Below are positions 33,345-41,954 of a stretch of DNA of 64,000 nucleotides, piece after piece. This stretch comes from Agrococcus beijingensis (GTDB lineage Bacteria; Actinomycetota; Actinomycetes; Actinomycetales; Microbacteriaceae). The stretch is taken from the NCBI RefSeq assembly GCF_030758955.1, contig NZ_CP132360.1, forward strand, positions 15,467-79,466. Direction: 5' to 3'. Position 1 is the first letter of the stretch. Every line of letters begins with the position of its first letter. The position numbers and the translations under genes are program-made. The notes beneath the pieces are model-generated. The model was given only the letters and a program-made list of their open reading frames with translations. It had not been told where the DNA came from and made no database searches.

Positions 33345-33520
33345 GCTGCTTCCTGGGGATGCGTTCGCGCGCGGTGGTGCGGGGTGTGCAGCGCGCGGGG
33401 TGGGAGCGGTCCGCTCGTGACGGGCCGGCCGTGTCGGAGCCTGCATCGGCTCCCGGAGGACGACAGTCCATTGTAACGGGTGCAGCATCCTACGGCCATG
33501 TCCTGTGCGGGGCCGGTGGA

Positions 33521-33562
33521 ACGCATCCGCCCGCCGTCGGCGTGACAGGCGGGCGGATGCGT
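33521..33562 (-). terminator. Terminator of the riboflavin operon
   Basis: Perfect 15-bp arms ACGCATCCGCCCGCC (33521-33535) and complement (33548-33562), 25 bases after the ribH stop. Confidence 0.78.
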
Positions 33563-33586
33563 CGGGTCGCGTCGCGGTGCGTCGGC

Positions 33587-34060
33587 TCAGCCGTGCAGGA
33601 ACCGCAGCGCGAGAGCGGCCTCGACGACCGCCTCGGCCGCCTCGCGGCCCTTGTCCTCCTTCGAGCCCGGCAGGCCGGCGCGGTCGATGCCCTGCTGCTC
33701 GTCGTCGAGGGTCAGCACGCCGAAGCCGATCGGCTTGCCGGTGCGCAGCGCGACGTCGGTGAGGCCCTGCGTCGCCGACGCCGAGATGTACTCGAAGTGC
33801 GGGGTGCCGCCGCGGATGATGACGCCGAGCGCCACCGCCCCGTCGAAGCCGGCCTCGAGCGCGCCCTGCGCGACGACCGCCAGCTCGAAGGCGCCCGGCA
33901 CGGGCAGCTCGACCACCTCGGCGCCCATCTCGGCGAGCGCGCGGCGCGAGCCCTCGAGCAGGCCGGTGGCGATCTGCTCGTGCCAGCGGCCGTGCACGAT
34001 GGCGATGCGGAGCCCGCTGGCATCCAGCGTGCTCGCGGTGGGACGACCTTCTCCGGCCAT
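33587..34060 (-). CDS. ribH: 6,7-dimethyl-8-ribityllumazine synthase
   Basis: A 157-aa subunit of the lumazine synthase capsid-like assembly, which condenses the ribityl-uracil and dihydroxybutanone phosphate. It has VHGRWHEQI, the VPGAFELAVVAQ turn, GVIIRGGTPHFEYIS with the catalytic His, and GFGVLTLDDEQQGIDRAG for phosphate binding. It is last in the rib operon, 2 bases after ribBA. The first 12 residues (MAGEGRPTASTL) are a short extension. Confidence 0.96.
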   Translation of the reverse strand: MAGEGRPTASTLDASGLRIAIVHGRWHEQIATGLLEGSRRALAEMGAEVVELPVPGAFELAVVAQGALEAGFDGAVALGVIIRGGTPHFEYISASATQGLTDVALRTGKPIGFGVLTLDDEQQGIDRAGLPGSKEDKGREAAEAVVEAALALRFLHG

Positions 34061-34062
34061 GG

Positions 34063-35331
34063 TCAGCCCTCTCCCTGCTCGTCGTTCTGGGCGATCACGG
34101 CCGGCAGCGCGTGACCCATGCGGTCGCGCTTGGCCGACAGATACTGCTCGTTGAACTCGCCGACGCCGACCAGCAGCGGCACGAGCTCGCGCACCTCGAT
34201 GCCGTGCTGCTCGAGCGCCTGCTGCTTCAGCGGGTTGTTCGACAGCAGGCGGATCGCGCTGAGGCCCTGCTGGCGCAGGATGCCGGCCGCGGCGCCGTAC
34301 TCGCGGGCATCGGCGGGCAGGCCGAGGGCGAGGTTGGCGTCGAGCGTATCGAGGCCGTCCTCCTGCAGCCGGTAGGCCTTCAGCTTGTTGATCAGCCCGA
34401 TGCCGCGCCCCTCCTGGCCGCGCAGGTAGATCACCATGCCGTTGCCCGACTCCTGCACCTGCTGCATGGCGGCGTCGAGCTGCGGACCGCACTCGCACTT
34501 CAGCGAGTGGAACGCCTCGCCCGTGAGGCACTCGGAGTGCACGCGCACCACGGCGCCGTCGGTGAGCTGCTCGCCCGCGATGATCGCGACGTGGTCGGCA
34601 CCTGTCTGGCGGTCGCGGTAGGCGGCGATGCGGAAGGTGCCGAAGCGGGTCGGCACGTTGGTCTCGACCTCGAACGACACGCGCGCGGACTCGTCGGCGC
34701 GGCCCTTGCAGGCAGTCGGGATGCCGCCGGCGTCCAGGTAGTCGATGAGCTCCTCGATCGTGATCACCGGCAGGTCGTGCTCCTCGCCGAACGCGATCAG
34801 CGACGGCAGCCGGCGCATCTCGCCGCCGTCCTCGACGAGCTCGCCGATGACGCCGACCGGCGCCAGGCCCGCGAGCTGCAGCAGCTCGACGGCGGCCTCG
34901 GTGTGGCCGGAGCGCTTGCGCACGCCGCCCTGCACCGCGCGCAGCGGGATGATGTGGCCGGGGCGGCGCAGGCTCGCGGGCGTGCTCTCCGGGTCGGCCA
35001 GCACCCGCAGCGTGTGCGAGCGGTCGTCGGCCGAGATGCCCGTGCTGCTGCGGTCGGCCGCGTCGACGGTGATCGTGTAGGCCGTCTGCCGCGAGTCCTC
35101 GTTCTCGAGCACCATCAGCGGCAGCTCGAGCTCGTCGGCCCGCGCGTCGGTCATCGGCGCGCACAGGTAGCCGGACGTGTGGCGCACCATGAACGCGATC
35201 CACTCGGTCGTCGCCAGCTGCGCCGACATGATGAGGTCGCCCTCGTTCTCGCGGCCCTCGTCGTCGACGACGACGATCGGCTTGCCCGCTCGGAGCGCCT
35301 CGAGCGCGACGGTGATGGTGGTGATGCTCAT
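34063..35331 (-). CDS. ribBA: Bifunctional DHBP synthase / GTP cyclohydrolase II
   Basis: A 422-aa fusion that supplies both riboflavin precursors. Residues about 1-205 are 3,4-dihydroxy-2-butanone-4-phosphate synthase (VVDDEGRENEGDLIMSA acidic loop, SGHTEAAVEL). The remainder is GTP cyclohydrolase II with the zinc ligands in CLTGEAFHSLKCECG, YLRGQEGRGIG and the LLSNNPLK segment. Both halves look complete. It overlaps ribE by ATGA and is followed two bases later by ribH. Confidence 0.96.
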   Translation of the reverse strand: MSITTITVALEALRAGKPIVVVDDEGRENEGDLIMSAQLATTEWIAFMVRHTSGYLCAPMTDARADELELPLMVLENEDSRQTAYTITVDAADRSSTGISADDRSHTLRVLADPESTPASLRRPGHIIPLRAVQGGVRKRSGHTEAAVELLQLAGLAPVGVIGELVEDGGEMRRLPSLIAFGEEHDLPVITIEELIDYLDAGGIPTACKGRADESARVSFEVETNVPTRFGTFRIAAYRDRQTGADHVAIIAGEQLTDGAVVRVHSECLTGEAFHSLKCECGPQLDAAMQQVQESGNGMVIYLRGQEGRGIGLINKLKAYRLQEDGLDTLDANLALGLPADAREYGAAAGILRQQGLSAIRLLSNNPLKQQALEQHGIEVRELVPLLVGVGEFNEQYLSAKRDRMGHALPAVIAQNDEQGEG

Positions 35332-35942
35332 CGGGCATCCTCTCGCTGCAGCATGCGCTCGACGTGCCGAGCGACGATGTCGGTCTCGATGTTGACGCGG
35401 TCGCCAACACCTCGGAATCCCAGGGTCGTGGATTCGAGCGTCTCGGGGATCAGCGACACCTCGAACCACTGCTCGGCGGCGCCGGGCTCGCTCACGGCCG
35501 AGGCGGTGAGGCTGATGCCGTCGACGGTGATCGATCCCTTCCGCACCACCAGGTGCGCGTGCTCGGCGTCGAGCGAGATGCGCACCGTGCGCTGCCCGTC
35601 GCCCTCGACGATCGAGAGCACCGTCGCGGTGCCGTCGATGTGCCCCTGCACGATGTGGCCGCCGAGCCGGTCGCCGACCGCGGCCGCGCGCTCCAGGTTG
35701 ACGCGGTCGCCCGCCTTGCGGTCGCCCAGTGTGGACATGTCGACCGAGATCTGCATGACGTCTGCGGTGAACGCATCCGCCGTCTGGTCGACGACGGTCA
35801 GGCAGAGCCCGTTGACGGCGATCGAGTCGCCATGGGAGGCGTCGCTGACCGCCAGCGGACCGCGCACGGTCAGGCGGTACGCGTCGCCGTTCGGCTCGAA
35901 CGAGATGATCTCGCCGAGCTCTTCGATGATGCCGGTGAACAT
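35328..35942 (-). CDS. ribE: Riboflavin synthase, alpha chain
   Basis: A 204-aa enzyme that dismutates two lumazines into riboflavin. Two homologous barrels are visible: the first begins MFTGIIEELGEI with VNGLCLTVV, the second starts near GHIVQGHIDG with VDGISLTAS. The C-terminal helix for trimerisation follows. The start overlaps the ribD stop by one base, and the end overlaps ribBA by four bases. Confidence 0.96.
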   Translation of the reverse strand: MFTGIIEELGEIISFEPNGDAYRLTVRGPLAVSDASHGDSIAVNGLCLTVVDQTADAFTADVMQISVDMSTLGDRKAGDRVNLERAAAVGDRLGGHIVQGHIDGTATVLSIVEGDGQRTVRISLDAEHAHLVVRKGSITVDGISLTASAVSEPGAAEQWFEVSLIPETLESTTLGFRGVGDRVNIETDIVARHVERMLQREDAR

Positions 35943-36958
35943 CACTGCTCGCTCTCTGTCGTGGCCTCGACCAGGAGGTCGCGGCCCAGCTGCTCGAGCC
36001 GCGTGACCGTGAGGCGCCGCTGCTCGTCGATGGTGTCGACGCCCAGGTCGTCGAGTGCGATGCGCGGACCCCCGAGGAGGGTCGGCGCGAGGTAGATGGT
36101 GAGCCGGTCGGCGAGACCGGCGCGGATGAAGGCGCTCGCGAGCGTCGGCCCGCCCTCGACGTAGAGGGTCTGGATGCCGTCGGCGGCGAGGGCGAAGAGC
36201 TCGCGCTCGAGATCGTGGCCGGCCGTGCGCAGCCCCTTGGGGTGGCGCCGGAGAGCGGCATCCGCGGGGATCTCGCGGGTGCCGAAGACCACCGGGATCG
36301 GCTGCGGCACATCGCTGCGGCCGTCGATGCGGGCGGTGAGCTGCGGGTCGTCGGCGAGCACCGTGCCGGTGCCGACGGCGATCGCGTCGTGCAGGCTGCG
36401 CTCGCGATGCACGTGGGCACGCGCGTCGGGACCGGTGATCCACTGGCTCGTGCCGTCGGCGGCGGCGGCGCGGCCGTCGAGCGACTGCGCCCACTTGACG
36501 GTCACGCGGGGGCGGCCGGCGCGATGCATGAAGGTCCAGTCGGCGATGAGCGCGGCGGCCTCCGCCTCGTCGGCGCGCTCGGTCGCGACGCCTGCCGCGG
36601 CGAGGCGGCCGGCGCCGCCCGAGGAGGCGTCGCCCGGGTCGGCGGCGCCGTAGACGACGCGGGCGATGCCGGCGTCGAGCAGGGCCACCGCGCACGGGCC
36701 GGTGCGGCCGGTGTGGTTGCAGGGCTCGAGGGTGACGACGGCGGTGGCGCCGCGGGCGTCCTCGGGGCGCAGCCGCGAGAGCGCGTCGACCTCGGCGTGC
36801 GGGGTGCCGGCGCCGCGGTGCCAGCCCTCGGCGAGCATGCGGCCGTCGGGGGAGAGGATGACGGCGCCCACCTGCGGGTTGACGCCGCGCGGCCCTCGCC
36901 GCGCGAGCTCGCGGGCGCGAGCCATCGCGTCGCGCTCTGCGAGCGAGATCCCTGCCAT
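35942..36958 (-). CDS. ribD: Bifunctional pyrimidine deaminase / reductase
   Basis: A 338-aa enzyme for steps two and three of riboflavin synthesis. The N-terminal deaminase has zinc ligands in TPHAEVDAL and EPCNHTGRTGPCA. The reductase part begins near VTVKWAQSLDGRAA and holds VEGGPTLASAFI for NADPH. ATG 36958 lies 6 bases after GAGAGGA; upstream of it is the FMN riboswitch, so the 32-codon extension of the frame is not coding. It is the first gene of the operon. Confidence 0.95.
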   Translation of the reverse strand: MAGISLAERDAMARARELARRGPRGVNPQVGAVILSPDGRMLAEGWHRGAGTPHAEVDALSRLRPEDARGATAVVTLEPCNHTGRTGPCAVALLDAGIARVVYGAADPGDASSGGAGRLAAAGVATERADEAEAAALIADWTFMHRAGRPRVTVKWAQSLDGRAAAADGTSQWITGPDARAHVHRERSLHDAIAVGTGTVLADDPQLTARIDGRSDVPQPIPVVFGTREIPADAALRRHPKGLRTAGHDLERELFALAADGIQTLYVEGGPTLASAFIRAGLADRLTIYLAPTLLGGPRIALDDLGVDTIDEQRRLTVTRLEQLGRDLLVEATTESEQ

Positions 36959-37006
36959 GACGTTTCCTCTCCGAAACGCGCGCGGGGATTGCGGGGTCGG
37001 TGACCC

Positions 37007-37148
37007 CACGTGCGCCTCTCCTCCGGACTTTGACCGTCGGTGCCGGAATTCCACCAGCTCAGCCGATCACCCCGCTCGAAGCTCGAGCGGTGCTCTCGGG
37101 TCGCGGACTCTCACCGCCGGTTCAGACTCGCACTGACCCCGGGCACGT
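37007..37148 (-). promoter_or_regulatory. FMN riboswitch (RFN element)
   Basis: Reading leftward, the conserved blocks appear in order: P1 strand ACGTGC (37148-37143), ACCGGCGGTGAGAGTCCGCG, a variable hairpin, GGTGGAATTCCGGCACCGAC, GTCAAAGTCCGGAGGAGAGG, and the closing strand GCACGT (37012-37007). A hairpin GGGGTC/GACCCC (36993-37007) between aptamer and the ribD ribosome site may be part of the expression platform. FMN should shut off the rib operon. Confidence 0.95.
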
Positions 37149-37232
37149 TGCACTGCCACCTTACAACTCGCGTGTCGCGCCGCTCATTCCCGAGTGCCGG
37201 CCCGCACCGGTCCCGACACGGCTGGTCGGTCA

Positions 37233-37324
37233 GCACAACGCAAGCCCGCCGGCGCCGTTCCGCCAGCCGGTGCTGTGCTGCCCGGCAGCGGCCGCAGGTT
37301 CTGCCGTCGCGACTTGCGTTGTGC
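37233..37324. repeat. 92-bp inverted-repeat element, copy 2
   Basis: The left end GCACAACGCAAGCCCGC is identical to copies 1 and 3, and the right end CTTGCGTTGTGC closes at exactly 92 bases. The right arm has mismatches inward of the last 12. It lies 84 bases upstream of the DUF559 gene. Confidence 0.85.
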
Positions 37325-37408
37325 GAGCGCAGGACGGGCGGCAGGTCTGTCCACAGGTGGCGGGGCGCGTCGCTCGGACGAGACCGCAGGTCGGTGATCC
37401 TCTCCGCC

Positions 37409-38269
37409 ATGTCAACGCTCAGACCGCTCCGTCAAGGGCCGTTCAAGGTCGACGAGTACCAGGAGCTGCGCGCTCAGGGCAACGCTCGAGCCGCGATCGA
37501 AGAAGGACTCCGCCTGGGCCTGCTCGTCCGCGCTCGTCGCGACGTGTACGCCTGGCTGCCTGCGCCCGACCCGCTGGTGGCCGCGCTGCGCATCGGCGGT
37601 CGGCTCGCGTGCGCCTCGGCGGCTGAGGCGCTCGGCCTCTGGGTGCCGCGCGACCGCCGCCTGCATGTGCATGTCTGGGACGGTTCCACCCGGCTGCGTG
37701 ACCCGAAGGATCGTCGGCGGCGGCTCGAGCAGCGTGACGGGGTCGTGCTGCACTGGGAGGATCTCGATCCGCACGACGGCAGTCGATGCACCACGTCCGT
37801 GGGCTCGGCGATCCGATGCATCGCCGAGTGCTGCGGCATCGTCGAAGCGGTCCGGGTGGCCGACTCCGCGCTGCAGCGCAACGTCGCCGGCCGCGCCGAG
37901 GTCGCCAGGGCGCTCGAGGGCCTGCGGTGGAACGAGCTGCCCGCGATCGACGCCGTCGACGGGAAGTGCGGATCGGGCTACGAGACCGACGCCAAGCTGC
38001 TGCTGCTCGCGGCCGGACTGGTGTTCGAGCAGCAGGTGGTGATCGCGAAGGTCGGCACGGTCGACTTCGTGCTGGGCGGATGCGTGATCGTCGAGGTCGA
38101 CGGCAGGGAGACCCACGAGTCGACGTTCGAGCAAGACCGGGCGAGAGACGCGGAGGCGATGCTGCAGGGCTACCTGACGGTGCGGATCTCGGCGCTCTGG
38201 CTGGAGCGCAACCCACGGCGGTTCCTCGAGCTGGTGCGGCAGGCGCTGCTGCTCCACCCGCGCGGCTGA
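37409..38269 (+). CDS. DUF559-type endonuclease-like protein with AbiEi-like N-terminus
   Basis: A 286-aa protein. The N-terminal third resembles the winged-helix domain of AbiEi-type proteins (EEGLRLGLLVRARRDVYAWL). The C-terminal third has a Vsr/DUF559 PD-(D/E)XK-like core: GSGYETDAKLLLLAAGL, VGTVDFVLGGCVIVEVDG (Asp and Glu-x-Asp), HESTFEQDRARDAE and LTVRISALWL. Activity is not shown for most of the family. ATG 37409 lacks a ribosome site; GATCCT 8 bases upstream is a weak leaderless -10. The gene is bracketed by two 92-bp inverted-repeat elements, which suggests a shared history. Confidence 0.8.
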   Translation: MSTLRPLRQGPFKVDEYQELRAQGNARAAIEEGLRLGLLVRARRDVYAWLPAPDPLVAALRIGGRLACASAAEALGLWVPRDRRLHVHVWDGSTRLRDPKDRRRRLEQRDGVVLHWEDLDPHDGSRCTTSVGSAIRCIAECCGIVEAVRVADSALQRNVAGRAEVARALEGLRWNELPAIDAVDGKCGSGYETDAKLLLLAAGLVFEQQVVIAKVGTVDFVLGGCVIVEVDGRETHESTFEQDRARDAEAMLQGYLTVRISALWLERNPRRFLELVRQALLLHPRG

Positions 38270-38303
38270 CCAGGCGCGCCGGCCACTCGCAGCCGCTGTC
38301 GGC

Positions 38304-38395
38304 GCACAACGCAAGCCCGCCGGTCGATTCGCGCGGCCGATCGAGCGGCCTGACCCCGCATGGCTGGACATTCGGATGCCGGGCTTGCGTTGTGC
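38304..38395. repeat. 92-bp inverted-repeat element, copy 3
   Basis: Ends GCACAACGCAAGCCCGC (38304-38320) and GGGCTTGCGTTGTGC (38381-38395). Exactly 92 bases, 34 bases after the DUF559 stop. A GGGCCGGG-type run (38400-38426) separates it from the acetyltransferase gene. Confidence 0.88.
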
Positions 38396-38447
38396 GCCGG
38401 GGGCCGGGCCCGGGGCCGGGGCCGGGTTGAGGGGCGAGCGGGCCGGG

Positions 38448-39017
38448 TCAGTCGAGCGGCGGCCAGGGGCGGGCGCCCGCGGGCATGCCGGAGGGGGTGC
38501 GGATGGCGCGGTGCTGCACGACCGGCTCGCCCCGCTGCTCGCCCTCGCCGGTGCCGAGGTAGGTGAAGCCGGCGGCCTTCGCGACGCGCATCGAGCCGAG
38601 GTTGCCGTCGTAGCAGGCCCAGTGCACCTCGGGCCAGGTCAGGCATCCCTCCGCGTGCCCGGCGACCGTGCGCAGCGCATCCGACATCAGGCCCTTGCCC
38701 TGCGCGTCGGGGTGCAGCCAGAAGCCGACCTCGCCGGCGATCGTGCGCAGGCCGATCACTCCTGCGAGCGGGCCGCGCAGCGACTCGCGGATCGCCCACA
38801 CGCGCTCGTCGTGCTCGCCGCGCCAGCCCGACGGCGCGAACTCGCGCACGAAGCCCTCGGCGTCGGCACGCGAGTAGGGCCATGGCGTGTCGAGGAAGCG
38901 CTCGGCCTGCTCGGTCGAGCACGCCTCGACGACGCGGTCGATGTCGTCCTCGCGGAGCGCAGTGAGCACCACCTTGCGGCCCATCTGGGGCAGGGTCGGG
39001 CCGGCCAGGGGGCTCAT
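38448..39017 (-). CDS. GNAT-family N-acetyltransferase
   Basis: A 189-aa acetyltransferase of the RimJ/RimL-like type. The acetyl-CoA site is VGFWLHPDAQGKGLMSDALR (the Q/RxxGxG/A element as QGKGLM), followed by NLGSMRVAKAAGFTYLGTGE. The target (protein N-terminus or small amine) is unknown. ATG 39017 lies 8 bases after GAGGAG. It is the last gene of an xthA-trpS-GNAT operon, 16 bases after trpS. The C-terminal Pro/Gly-rich tail is not conserved in the family. Confidence 0.88.
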   Translation of the reverse strand: MSPLAGPTLPQMGRKVVLTALREDDIDRVVEACSTEQAERFLDTPWPYSRADAEGFVREFAPSGWRGEHDERVWAIRESLRGPLAGVIGLRTIAGEVGFWLHPDAQGKGLMSDALRTVAGHAEGCLTWPEVHWACYDGNLGSMRVAKAAGFTYLGTGEGEQRGEPVVQHRAIRTPSGMPAGARPWPPLD

Positions 39018-39033
39018 TGCTGACTCCTCGAGC

Positions 39034-40029
39034 TCATCGCAGCCCCATGGCCTCCAGCGCGCGGCCGAGCGTCGCGTCGGCGACGGCCGCTGCCCGCTCG
39101 GCGTTCGACGCCAGCAGCCGGTCGAGCTCGCCCGGGTCGGCGAGCAGCTCGAGCGTGCGCTCGCGCACCGGTGCGAGCTCGGCGACCACGGCGTCGGCGA
39201 CGGTCGTCTTGAAGACGCCGTAGCCCTGGCCGTCGAACTCGGCCTCGAGCGCCGGCACCGGGGTGCCGGTCATCGCCGAGAGGATGCCGAGCAGGTTCGT
39301 GACGCCCGGCTTCTCGGCGCGGTCGGCGCGGATCGAGCCCTCGGTGTCGGTGACGGCCGAGCGGATCTTCTTCGCCGTCCTCGCCGGCTCGTCGAGCAGC
39401 CAGACCACGCCCTTGTCGTTGTCGGCCGACTTCGACATCTTCGCCGCCGGCGTCTGCAGGTCGTAGATGCGCGCGCCGTTCGCGAGGATCACCGGCTTCG
39501 GCACGGTGAACGTCTTCCCGAAGCGCTTGTTGAAGCGCTCGGCCAGGTCGCGGGTGAGCTCGACGTGCTGCTTCTGGTCATCGCCCACCGGCACCACCTC
39601 GGTGTCGTAGAGGAGGATGTCGGCGGCCATCAGGATCGGGTACGTGAACAGGCCGACGGAGGCCGTCTCCTGCCCGCCCTTCGCGGTCTTGTCCTTGAAC
39701 TGCGTCATCCGGCTGGCCTCGCCGAAGCCGGTGAGGGTGCCCAGCAGCCAGGCGAGCTGCGCGTGCGCGGCGACGTGCGACTGCACGTACAGGCACGAGC
39801 GGTCGGGGTCGATGCCGCCCGCGATGTACTGCGCGGCGAGCGTGCGCACCTGCTCGCGCAGCACATCCGGAGCCTGCGGCACGGTGATGGCGTGCAGGTC
39901 GACGATCGAGAAGAACGCGTCGAAGTCGTCCTGCATGGCGCGCCACTGCTGCAGCGCGCCGATGTAGTTGCCGAGGTGGAGCGAGCCCGAGGAGGGCTGC
40001 ATGCCCGAGTAGAGGCGGGGGAGTGGCAT
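39034..40029 (-). CDS. trpS: Tryptophan--tRNA ligase
   Basis: A 331-aa class I aminoacyl-tRNA synthetase. The HIGH-type signature is [11 protein letters not shown] (residues about 15-25) and KMSKS is present ([11 protein letters not shown]). [19 protein letters not shown], which contacts tryptophan and the adenylate, is typical. Length is normal. ATG 40029 follows GAGGAA by 7 bases. It lies 23 bases after xthA in the same direction. Confidence 0.96.
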   Translation of the reverse strand: MPLPRLYSGMQPSSGSLHLGNYIGALQQWRAMQDDFDAFFSIVDLHAITVPQAPDVLREQVRTLAAQYIAGGIDPDRSCLYVQSHVAAHAQLAWLLGTLTGFGEASRMTQFKDKTAKGGQETASVGLFTYPILMAADILLYDTEVVPVGDDQKQHVELTRDLAERFNKRFGKTFTVPKPVILANGARIYDLQTPAAKMSKSADNDKGVVWLLDEPARTAKKIRSAVTDTEGSIRADRAEKPGVTNLLGILSAMTGTPVPALEAEFDGQGYGVFKTTVADAVVAELAPVRERTLELLADPGELDRLLASNAERAAAVADATLGRALEAMGLR

Positions 40030-40052
40030 GGATGCGTTCCTCGTCTGTGCGG

Positions 40053-40880
40053 TCACAGGTCGTAGTCGACGATGACGGGGGAGTGATCCGACCATCGGGT
40101 GTCGTAGCTGGGGGCGCGGTCGACGCGGTAGTCGGAGGCGCGCGCCGCGAGCGCCGGGGAGGCCATCTGGTAGTCGATGCGCCAGCCGGCGTCGTTGTCG
40201 AACGCCTTGCCGCGCTGCGACCACCAGGTGTAGGGCCCCGCGACGTCGGGGTGCGCCGCACGGCCCACGTCGACCCATCCGTGTCCGCGACCGCGCTTGC
40301 CGTCGGCGCCGGTCACCATGCCGGTGCCGAAGAAGCGGTCGAAGTAGGCGCGCTCCTCGGGCAGGAAGCCCGCGACCTTCTGGTTGGTGCGCCAGTTCTT
40401 GATGTCGAGCTGCGTGTGGCCGACGTTCAGGTCGCCCATGATCACGACGTGCTCGCTGTGCTCGCGCAGCTTCGGCAGGCGCTTGGCCATCGAGTCGAGG
40501 AACTTCATCTTCGCGACCTGCTTGGGCGTGCCCGCCTCGCCCGAGTGCACGTAGGTCGAGACGACGGTCAGCAGCGTCTCGCCGATCAGGAAGTCTGCCT
40601 CGAGCCAGCGGCCCTTCGTGTCGAAGGTGGGCAGGCCGATGTCGGTGCGGTGCTCGATCGAGGGCTCGCGCGAGAGCACGGCGACGCCCGCGCGGCCCTT
40701 CGCGGTGGCGGGGTCGTGCAGCACGTGCCAGCCGGGCACGAGGGGCAGCAGGTCCTCATCCTGCGCCCGCACCTCCTGCAGCGCGACGATGTCGAAGCCG
40801 CCCGCTTCGAGCCACTCGCCCATGCCCTTGCGGAAGGCGGCGCGCACGCCGTTGACGTTGACGGAGGCGATGCGGACCAT
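40053..40880 (-). CDS. xthA: Exodeoxyribonuclease III / AP endonuclease
   Basis: A 275-aa Mg2+-dependent DNA repair nuclease cutting at abasic sites and degrading 3' ends. All motifs are present: [15 protein letters not shown] (metal Glu), [22 protein letters not shown] (Asp/Asn), WRIDYQMAS and [10 protein letters not shown] (catalytic His). The start ATG 40880 is 7 bases after TAGGCT (leaderless). It heads the operon with trpS. Confidence 0.96.
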   Translation of the reverse strand: MVRIASVNVNGVRAAFRKGMGEWLEAGGFDIVALQEVRAQDEDLLPLVPGWHVLHDPATAKGRAGVAVLSREPSIEHRTDIGLPTFDTKGRWLEADFLIGETLLTVVSTYVHSGEAGTPKQVAKMKFLDSMAKRLPKLREHSEHVVIMGDLNVGHTQLDIKNWRTNQKVAGFLPEERAYFDRFFGTGMVTGADGKRGRGHGWVDVGRAAHPDVAGPYTWWSQRGKAFDNDAGWRIDYQMASPALAARASDYRVDRAPSYDTRWSDHSPVIVDYDL

Positions 40881-40886
40881 GCGTCG

Positions 40887-40892
40887 AGCCTA
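40887..40892 (-). promoter_or_regulatory. -10 box of xthA (leaderless)
   Basis: TAGGCT, read leftward, places transcript start on the ATG at 40880. Confidence 0.6.
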
Positions 40893-40924
40893 CCGACGAC
40901 CGCCGACCCGCTCGGCCGTCGCGG

Positions 40925-41899
40925 TCAGCGGATGCGTCGGGCCAGGCGCCGATGACCGCGCACGGCATCGATGGCCGGCTCCTTGCCCTCGCGCAGCTGC
41001 TGCAGCAGCGCCTGGGCCTCGGCGGGGGAGAGCGTCGCATCGATGCCGCCCGTCTGCACGAGGCGCGTGTAGGCGCGGCCGACCGGGGTGACGGCGACGA
41101 AGGCGAGCGCGAGCAGCAGGATCTGCATGATGAAGCCGAGCCAGATCAGGATGATCACGGGCGCGGCGATGCCGGCGAGCAGCGGGTTGTTCTCGACGGC
41201 GCCGAACAGCATGGTCGCGACCAGCTTCAGCCCGAAGAACGCCACCGCACAGGCGAGGGCCGTGGGCACGATCGCCTTCGCCGGCAGCCGCAGCCGCCCG
41301 CCGAAGCGGAACAGCAGCAGCACGATCGCGGTGTCGAGCACGAGCTGGCTGGCGATGCCGATCAGCTGCGTCGTCCAGCCGAGGCCCAGCGCCTCGGCCA
41401 GGCCCTGGGTGATGAGGAGCGCGGCCGCCGAGACGAGCACCAGCAGCCCGATGCCGACGCCGACGGCGAGGTCGCCGAGCTTCAGCAGCACGACGTTCGA
41501 CGGCGGGTCGTCGAGGTCGAACACCGCCCGGAAGCCCTCGCGGCTGACGCCGATGAACGCGATCGCGGTGAACAGGATCGACACCGCGGCGACGACGCCC
41601 GCCCAGCCGACGATCGTCGACTCGGCCAGCAGGTCGACGTCGATGGCGCCGCCCTCGCCGCCCTCGCCGAGGAGGCCCGGGATGGCCGAGCCGATCGAGG
41701 CGATCACCGCATCGCGCAGCGCCGCGTTGTCGCCGAGCACGCGCGTGAAGACGGCGAACGCCACGAACAGGGCGGCGAAGAGCGACAGGAACGCCTGCAG
41801 CGTCATGCCCTGCGCGAGCACGGGCCCGCGCTGCTCGCCGTATCGCCGCCAGGCGCGCGCCGGCCACGAGCGCACGATCCGGTCGATCAGCTTGCGCAA
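40925..41899 (-). CDS. YihY/virulence factor BrkB family membrane protein
   Basis: A 324-aa membrane protein with six predicted helices; function of the family is not settled, although it was once wrongly called RNase BN. N-terminal RAWRRYGEQRGPVLAQGMTL precedes the first helix (LFAALFVAFAVF). Family positions are in VSREGFRAVFDLDDPPSNVV and APVIILIWLGFIMQILLLAL. The start is TTG 41899, 7 bases after GGGAGGAG; no ATG or GTG in frame has such a ribosome site. It reads divergently from ptsI. Confidence 0.88.
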   Translation of the reverse strand: MRKLIDRIVRSWPARAWRRYGEQRGPVLAQGMTLQAFLSLFAALFVAFAVFTRVLGDNAALRDAVIASIGSAIPGLLGEGGEGGAIDVDLLAESTIVGWAGVVAAVSILFTAIAFIGVSREGFRAVFDLDDPPSNVVLLKLGDLAVGVGIGLLVLVSAAALLITQGLAEALGLGWTTQLIGIASQLVLDTAIVLLLFRFGGRLRLPAKAIVPTALACAVAFFGLKLVATMLFGAVENNPLLAGIAAPVIILIWLGFIMQILLLALAFVAVTPVGRAYTRLVQTGGIDATLSPAEAQALLQQLREGKEPAIDAVRGHRRLARRIR

Positions 41900-41942
41900 T
41901 GGGCACTCCTCCCGATCGTGGCGGCGGTCGTGGCGCCCAGCG

Positions 41943-41948
41943 TAGTGT
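41943..41948 (+). promoter_or_regulatory. -10 box of ptsI (leaderless)
   Basis: TAGTGT ends 7 bases before ATG 41955. Confidence 0.5.
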
Positions 41949-41954
41949 TGCCGC

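Noticed and set aside
37040..37408. N-terminal extension of the DUF559 protein through the riboswitch and the 92-bp element
   Set aside because: It would be antisense to the FMN riboswitch and cross the repeat; homology begins at ATG 37409.
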